Positions 57,205 to 64,000 of a stretch of DNA of 64,000 bases are shown here, one piece after another. The notes below the pieces were generated by a model. That model was not told the DNA's origin. It was given only the letters and a program-made list of their open reading frames with translations, and made no database searches. Position 1 is the first letter of the stretch. Every line of letters begins with the position of its first letter. This stretch comes from Parietaria judaica. Lineage: Eukaryota; Streptophyta; Magnoliopsida; Rosales; Urticaceae. The stretch is from the NCBI GenBank assembly GCA_954871525.1, contig OX940870.1, forward strand, positions 11,749,501-11,813,500, given 5' to 3'. A program made the position numbers and the translations under genes.

Positions 57205-58423
57205 TGTTACGGGTATTTTTACGCGATTGATTTCTTATTTAATTATCAAAAGCGAGAATTATTCAAGATAATTCTTCTTTTATTAATTATGGTCAATTTC
57301 GCCTAAAAAATTCACCGGAGGTCCGTTTTCGAAAATAAAAAGGGTCCCGATGATCTCAAAAATATCAAAACACCCAAAAACGACATAAAGTTTGCGAAAA
57401 TCGGCCTCGGGGACCACCTGAGGCCTCCGAGGGCCTTCCTGGACCTCTGGATGGGCCCCATCGCCCTTCTGCAGGGCCTACAAGGGTCAAAGCTGACCCA
57501 GCCACATGTCAACACGCCATTGGGCGCGAGGGAAACACCTCAGCCAATCGCAGCGTGACACGTGGACGCTGAGTCAGCAACTTGGAGCCCAAGTTTCAGC
57601 GAGCCCGCCGCCTTCCGGCCGCGCGTGAGGGTGCGTCGTCGCTCCGATCGCCGTGATTTTTGCTCCAATGGATTGGCCACGTCCCGGGGAGTCAGAAAAA
57701 CATATAATTTTCCCCCATGGGCTTCCCGGATGAGGAGATAATTGCAAAACAAGACCCGGGTTTTTTCCTATAAATAGGAGCTCGGGTCCCCTTCATTCAC
57801 AACACGATTTCACTCGGGAAAACACTTGGGAAACGCCTCAAAAGCTCCCAAAACTCTCTCTAAACTTCCAAAAACCGATATTCACTCAAATATCCCGCTA
57901 ATGTTGAGCGTCGGAGGTGAATCGGGGGCAAAACCCTCGTTTCTCCCTGACCGCGGTTTTGTTTTGTCAGGTCCCGGAAGAGAGAAATCCAACGAGAGCG
58001 GAAGCTCTGGAGAAAATTCTGGCACGATATACGACTTCCCCTGTCTAGGTTCGGGATCGGCGTGGTGCTCGTTCTATCCTTTAGCCTTTATATCTCACGC
58101 AGATATACTGACTTTACAGATAGAGCGCAGGACCCGGATCTGAATTAATGACGCAGGCCAGAGGTGTTATCCACCAGGGTTCATCTCAAAGTCAACTCTG
58201 CTACCTTTCCCACGCGGAGACCGAATCTTTGTGTGCTTGAACCTGTCATCTGACGGTGTCCGGGCCCGGATCTGGTCCCGTGTCAGGAAAAAGATCCGAA
58301 CGACTTTGAGGTGCCAGAAGCCCAAACTCAAAACCCACCAAAAAAATCCACAAGACGACGTTGAGCCCGGCCCAACACGAGCAATTGGGCCACTAATCGA
58401 TTGAAACATTTTTCTGTATAACA
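57205..58423 (+). mobile_element. Solo LTR, 1,219 bp, GC-rich
   Basis: TGTTACGGGTATTTTTACGC...TTTTCTGTATAACA with perfect TSD TCTAA (57200-57204 and 58424-58428). A TATA box (TATAAATAGG, 57771-57780) precedes a leader that starts with CTCGGGTCCCC. A 105-codon open frame (57826-58143) lies in the leader, but no domain is recognisable. It is much more GC-rich than its surroundings. Confidence 0.85.
57771..57780 (+). promoter_or_regulatory. TATA box in the 1.2 kb solo LTR
   Basis: TATAAATAGG within the LTR, followed by an unstructured C-rich leader. Confidence 0.65.
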
Positions 58424-58428
58424 TCTAA

Positions 58429-59014
58429 TATCGCGAAACCTTATGACGCGTAGCAAGTTTCTTTAACTCGTCCACGATACAACACGATACAATATATTAG
58501 CGTAATTAAGTTGAAAGGAAAAGAGAAAATTCAAATGTATACATGAAATAAAAGTTACATATAATTAAGCAAAAATATAGTGTAATATGTACGAGTACGA
58601 CATGTAACACGTTCCTCCATTATTATGGAACAACTTAACCTTCGCGACAGCTGGGACTTTATAGCCTTTTCTTTTGTATATTTGTATCAATATAATGAAT
58701 TAATACTTTTTATATACATATATATAAGTAATAAATATTGGCAACTTATTTTTTAATGCCCATGTCCCAATTTCGCACATTCGAGAGAGGTCCCATGATG
58801 CTACCAATTAATGAAGAAGAGATCACATGCTTTATTCAATATTTTAATGCTATGTACTAGCATGGATCTGATAATAAATAATTTATCCAATGTGAAGTAA
58901 AACTTATTTTGTTTACTTACGAGATCTTGATCAATCTCTGGATATTCGCAATTTGCGGGTTCCTATATATTTCATAAATAGGATCGAAATACTGTAATAT
59001 CCCTTACTTTTAAC
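58429..59014. other. AT-rich intergenic stretch
   Basis: No gene or bounded element seen. Confidence 0.5.
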
Positions 59015-59587
59015 CAGGGGCGGAGCCAAGGGAGGCGGAGCGGGGGCGGCCGCCCCCACTTGGTCTGAGCACGTTAGTTTTATGTTTATTTATTCATATT
59101 ATTATACTTTTATATATGAATAATAAACATAGTATTTATAGACTAAATATCACCACAGTGTAGTGGAGCTTTGTTATTCCTCCTAAGCCCATTGTTCAAT
59201 TCTCAAACCCATCATATTTTTTGCAATTTTTTTAGCAACACTTTTTATGATTATAATTTTTTTCCATGGTATTCTGTATTTTACTTAATTATAGGTATAC
59301 TAAAACGATTGCAACTTCAAACCTAGAGAATAAAAATCACCAATCGATTTAAAACGTGCAAAGTTTTAAATATTGGAAAAAAATTATATTTATATTTTGA
59401 GAACATAACATGTAGATTTCTAATCATATAGAATAGAGATCTTAATGAACTATTCTCATTAACCAAAAGTTCATAAAAAACAGTTATAATATAATGTATA
59501 ATAATAGTTTTAATGTCTCATTTTATTATGAAATTTATAGCCAATTGATTTTCGCCCCCACTTAGACAGAGTTTTGCTCCGCCCCTG
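59015..59587. mobile_element. hAT-type MITE, CAGGGGCGGAGC ends
   Basis: 573 bp, CAGGGGCGGAGCCAAGG...TTTTGCTCCGCCCCTG. The CAGGGGCGGAGC terminus is widespread in plant hAT MITEs. 8-bp flanks CTTTTAAC (59007-59014) and CTTATAAC (59588-59595) differ at one base. A CGCCCCCACTT motif lies near both ends. No ORF. Confidence 0.9.
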
Positions 59588-60055
59588 CTTATAACATTAA
59601 CAATTTAACACAACTAGAGACCGTGTCCTGGCTTTTTTAAAAAATATTATAGTATTATCCAATAAAAATTTTACAAATGAAAAAGCTAAAGTAAATTTAA
59701 TAATTCATGATTTATTTTTTCTCGTTAATATTTTCTTATTTGTATTATCTCTCCCAACAAATAAATAGGAAAAAAAAAACTTGCATGAATGTCAATTCGC
59801 TGATACTCGATGGTTGGTTAAGTTTTGCTTTTAATCATAAATAGGAATATTATAGGCTCTATTTTTATAACTGTTTGCCAATATATATTGACAAGTTGAT
59901 TCACCAAGTTGGGTTGAAAATGAATGCACAGTAACATTTCTTTATCAAATGTCAAAGTGGTCTCAAATTGGTCAAACGGGCTTTTCTTCTTTATATACCA
60001 CTTTTACCTTGCAAGATTCGCTTGTAGCACGTACACAAACACAATATTATTATTA
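59588..60055. other. AT-rich intergenic stretch
   Basis: No gene or bounded element seen. Confidence 0.5.
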
Positions 60056-61034
60056 AGGTAAATTGCGGCTAATGTACTCAATGTTGGATTTTCTGCGGAT
60101 TATGTACTCAATGTTTATTTTAGACGGCTAATATACCCAATGTTTGATCCGTTAGATATTTTTGGGTTTTCCGTCAGTTGACCGTTAGAGAGTTATCCTC
60201 CTCTATATGTACACATTTTGTATTTTTTATATAACTCACTCATTTTTTGTCCATATTTTATGCACCACCTATGGTTGGAAAGATAAGAGATATATCTACA
60301 ACTTTGATGTTTTAAACTTTGTAAAATAAGTTGTAAAAAAATACGAAATTTCAAATATAACGTAAAATTGGACATTAGTTTAATGCAAATAATTTGTTTC
60401 GAGAAACTTTTAATATACTTAATGACTTTTTATGATGAAACGTAAAAGAAAAAGTTGTAGATAAATATTTTATCTTTCCAACGAGTGTTTATTTATAATT
60501 TTTTGACAAAAAATGAGTGAGTTATGCCAAAAATATAAAAGATGTGATGTGAAATAATATTTCATAATATTGGCATAACTCACTCGTTTTTTATCCAAAA
60601 TTTATAAATAAACACCCGTTGGAAAGATAAAACATTTATCTAAAACTTTTTGCTTTTACGTTTCATCATAAAAAGTCATTAAATTTATTAAAATTTGCTC
60701 GAAACAAATATTTTGCATTAAACTAATGTCCAATTTAACGTTGTACTTGAAATTTCGTATTTTTTTAAAACCGAGTTTAAAAAATTTAAAACATTAAAGT
60801 TGTAGATCTATCTCTTATCTTTCCAACCAGAGGTCGTGCATAAAATTTGGACAAAAAAATGAGTGAGTTATGTCAAAAATACGAAAAGTGTACATATAAT
60901 TTATAACGGTCAACTGACGGAAAACCCAAAAAATCTAACAGATCAAACATTGAGTACATTAGCCGCCGAAAATAAACATTGTGTACATAACCCGTAAAAA
61001 ATCAAACATTTGGTACATTAGCCGCAGTTTACCC
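60056..61034. mobile_element. Mutator-type foldback element, copy 2
   Basis: 979 bp, AGGTAAATTGCGGCTAATGT...TTAGCCGCAGTTTACCC. Same family as 49026-49935. 9-bp flanks TTATTATTA on both sides (60047-60055 and 61035-61043); the TSD is low-complexity but in the expected place. Long inverted arms, no ORF. Confidence 0.85.
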
Positions 61035-61178
61035 TTATTATTATTATCAAAAAATCATAATAAAGTACATCAGTTTATGCATTAATAAGCATCGTTACAC
61101 GTTCATAATTTGGAACCGGTAAGCATATATATCTATCTATCTATGTATCATATGATGTCTATGACTATCTATCTGTAC

Positions 61179-62480
61179 CAAGGATTCGATTTTCGCGATA
61201 ATCGAGCGATTAATCGCTGAAAACCACTTCTCGATAACTTATCTCCTCTAATCGTTATCTTTTTATACTTATCGCGATTTTTCGATTCGAAAAACAAATC
61301 ACTTATCTCTCAAACTTATCAAGTGTATTTTCTCGAGAAGCAAGCTACTTTTCGGTCAAAAACGATAAGTCAACCCTGGTATAAATTTTTCTTTTTTGCG
61401 GCAGAAGTTCCAACTTCTTTTAATTTCAAAATTTTAATGTATTTTTAGGGTTTTTTTAGTAGATCTTGAGTGTTTTAATGTTTAAATGTTGTATATGTAT
61501 GAATCATATTAATTTTTCACATTTTTATTCTATATTTGTAGTAGTTACTTAGAAATCTATTAGGTTGAATGAAAGTTAAACTTTGAGTTTCATATTAGTT
61601 TAATTGTACGTTTTACGTTTTGAATCAAATGTTGCAGTTAAAATTAATATATAATTTTTTTAAGTATATGATGGAATATAGATGAATCAAGATGGTTTGT
61701 GTGATTTTTATTAATTTTTTTTGCAGATTTGGGTTATATTTAAGGATTTATGCAAATTGTTTCTAATCGCGACAAAAGTACCAATTTTCCTAAAAATAGT
61801 GAATTTGAGATGTATTTTAACTTTTTCTGTAATTTCATTTTGTAACATTGTATATAATTAGAAAATTGTTAGTTTGACATAATTATTTTTGTAATTTGAT
61901 GTCTTTCTGAATTATGACCTTATTGCGACAAAAGTACATATTTTTGAAAATTAGTTAAGTTAAGCTAGTTAGTCTATCTTTTTTTTATAAAATCATTTTC
62001 TAACAATGTGTATAACTTATAAAATGTGAGGTTGACATAATTATTTTCAAATTGATGTTTTCCCAAATTGCAACCTTATTGCGGCAAAAGTAATTTTATT
62101 TTTTGAAATTGGTTAAATTTAGCTATTTCTTCGTTTTTTTTTTATGTAACTTTATTTTGTAACATTGTATATAATTCTAATACCGTGATTCTGACATAAT
62201 TTGTTTTGTAATTTGCCGTATTTCAATTATTGAGGAAAATATACATTTAGTATTTTATGTTATGAAAATATTTTATGAATGAAAATATATATGAAAATAT
62301 TTTATAAGTTTTCCATCGATAAATTTATCGATAACCGATTAATCCATCGATAAGTTCGATAAGTTTCGGTAACGGCAAACAATAATTTTATAAGTTTTCC
62401 ATCGATAAATCCATCGGCAAACGATTACTCCGTCGATAACGGCAAACGATTTATCGGCAAAAACGACATTCAAATCCTTG
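61179..62480. mobile_element. hAT-type non-autonomous element, copy 1 of an adjacent pair
   Basis: 1,302 bp, CAAGGATTCGATTTTCGCGA...GACATTCAAATCCTTG with inverted CAAGGATT ends and perfect 8-bp TSD ATCTGTAC (61171-61178 and 62481-62488). The interior has about three diverged 120-bp repeats (TTGACATAATTATTTT, then ...CTTATTGCGRCAAAAGTA) and TCGATAA-rich ends. No transposase. Confidence 0.9.
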
Positions 62481-62498
62481 ATCTGTACACCTTCAAAG

Positions 62499-63793
62499 CA
62501 TGGTTTCGATTTTCGCGATAATCGATCGATTTATCGTTGAAAACCACTTCTCGGTAACTTATCTCCTCTAATCGTTATCTTTTTATACTTATCGCGATTT
62601 TTCGATTCGAAAAGCAAGTCACTTATCTCTCAAACTTATCAAGTGTATTTTCTCGAAAAGCAAGCTACTTTTTGGTCAAAAACGATAAGTCAACCCTGGT
62701 ATAAATTTTTATTTTTTTGCGGCAAAAGTTCCAACTTCTTTCAATTTCGAAATTTAAATGTGTTTTTAGGGTTTTTTTTAGTAGATCTTTAGTGTTTTGA
62801 TGTTTAAATGTTGTATATGTATGAATCATGTCAATTTTTCACATTTTTATTCTATATTTGTATTAGTTACTTAGAAAGCTATTAGGTTGAATGAAAGTTA
62901 AACTTTGAGTTTCATATTAGTTTAATTGTACATTTTACGTTTTGAATCAAATGTTGTTGTTGAAATTGATTTTTTTTAAAGTATATGATGGAATATAGAT
63001 GAATCAAGATGGTTTGTGTGATTTTTATTGATTTTTTGCAGATTTGGGTTAAATTTAGGGGTTTATGCAAATTATTTCTAATTGCGACAAAAATACCAAT
63101 TTTCCTACAAATAGTGAATTTGAGATATATTTTAATTTTTTTCTGTAATTTCATTTTGTAACATTGTATATAATTAGGAAACTGTTAGTTTGACATAATT
63201 ATTTTTGTAATTGATGTCTTTTTGAATTATGTCCTTATTGCAGCAAAAGTACATATTTTTGGAAATTAGTTAAGTTAAGCTAGCTAGTCTATTTTTTTTA
63301 TGTAAAATCATTTTATAACATTGTATATAACTTATAAAATGTGAGGTTGACATAATTATTTCTAATTCAACGTTTTCCCGAATTGCAACCTTATTGCGGG
63401 AAAAGTAAATTTTTTTGAAATTGGTCAAATTGAGCTATTTCTTTGGTTTTTTATATGTAACTTCATTTTGTAACATCGTATATAATTCTGATACTGTGAT
63501 TCTGACATAATTTGTTTTGTAATTTGACATTTCTCAATTATTAAGGAAAATATACATTTAGCATTTTATGTTATAAAAAATATTTTATGTATGAAAATAT
63601 ATATGAAAATATTTTATAAGTTTTCCATCGATAAATCTATCGATAAGCGATTAATCCATCGATAAGTTCGATAAGTTTCGGTAACGGCAAACGGTAAATT
63701 TTATAGGTTTTCCATCGATAAATCCATCGGCAAACGATTACTCCGTCGATAATGGCAAACGATTTATCGGCAAAAACGGCATTCAAATCCTTG
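62499..63793. mobile_element. hAT-type non-autonomous element, copy 2 of an adjacent pair
   Basis: 1,295 bp, same orientation and nearly the same sequence as 61179-62480; first bases CATGGTTTCG instead of CAAGGATTCG. 8-bp flanks CTTCAAAG (62491-62498) and CTTCAAAA (63794-63801) differ at one base. It has its own TSD distinct from that of copy 1. From 63802 to 64000 nothing is recognised. Confidence 0.88.
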
Positions 63794-64000
63794 CTTCAAA
63801 ATACTGAAAACTCTTGAATACATTATTATTCATAATATTATATTATTCTAAAGAAATACACTGCTTGCATATCGATGAAATAATAGCTTTTCTTTTTCTT
63901 CGTGAAAATAAAAAAAGAGTCAACAGAAATAGAAATAAAAAAAAAAACATAGTTCTGTGAGTGTCATATGTTTTTAAAAATAAGAAAATCAGTATTCTTT

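Noticed and set aside
57826..58143. 105-codon open frame
   Set aside because: Lies in the leader of a solo LTR bounded by TSD TCTAA. No domain or homologue recognised.

Overview
This window is repeat-dominated nuclear DNA of a flowering plant, probably a eudicot. The evidence is the intron-containing remnant of the plant BIG (UBR4-type) gene, the plant Ty1/copia and Tat-lineage Ty3/gypsy elements, tRNA-type primer binding sites, several hAT- and Mutator-type MITEs, and an AT-rich background. I see no intact host gene and no tRNA, rRNA or CRISPR. Almost everything recognisable is a transposable element or its footprint, and most boundaries are fixed by target-site duplications (TSDs) readable on both sides.

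Region by region: 0.2-7.2 kb is a BIG pseudogene split by a very young 5.4 kb copia element (1296-6715; 549-bp LTRs with 2 differences; TSD GTCTC). 7.2-10.15 kb holds a broken gypsy gag and a probable 3' LTR, flanked by a 250-bp direct repeat. 10.15-16.05 kb is AT-rich non-coding repeat with a 358-bp tandem duplication and a diverged second copy of a larger unit.

16.05-36.1 kb is a nested stack. Solo LTR A (about 2.9 kb) was split by solo LTR B (TSD CATGG) and by a Tat-type gypsy element on the minus strand (19849-34287). The Tat element was itself split by solo LTR D in pol and solo LTR C in its 5' LTR (TSD TAACA). A, B, C, the diverged D and the later E (52965-55733, TSD GATCC) belong to one long-LTR family. 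The Tat element carries, between pol and its 3' LTR and on the opposite strand, the remains of a spliced coiled-coil ORF.

36.1-42.4 kb holds a degenerate gypsy pol on the minus strand with an hAT MITE in its flank, a second Tat-like 5' end (LTR, PBS, gag) on the plus strand split by another hAT MITE, and a degenerate telomere-like tract. 42.4-52.9 kb is AT-rich intergenic DNA with a TA-flanked MITE, a Mutator-type foldback, and a cluster of three TSD-bounded elements (hAT, Mutator-type foldback, hAT) that may lie inside an older element. 52.9-58.4 kb holds solo LTR E inside another LTR-like sequence, then two further solo LTRs (TSDs TATAC and TCTAA). 58.4-64 kb holds an hAT MITE with 8-bp TSDs, a Mutator-type foldback with 9-bp TSDs, and two adjacent 1.3 kb hAT-type elements.

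No undescribed functional system is established. The items most worth a second look are the antisense spliced ORF in the Tat element, the long-LTR family present only as solo LTRs, the almost identical LTRs around a broken copia pol, and the paired hAT-type elements.
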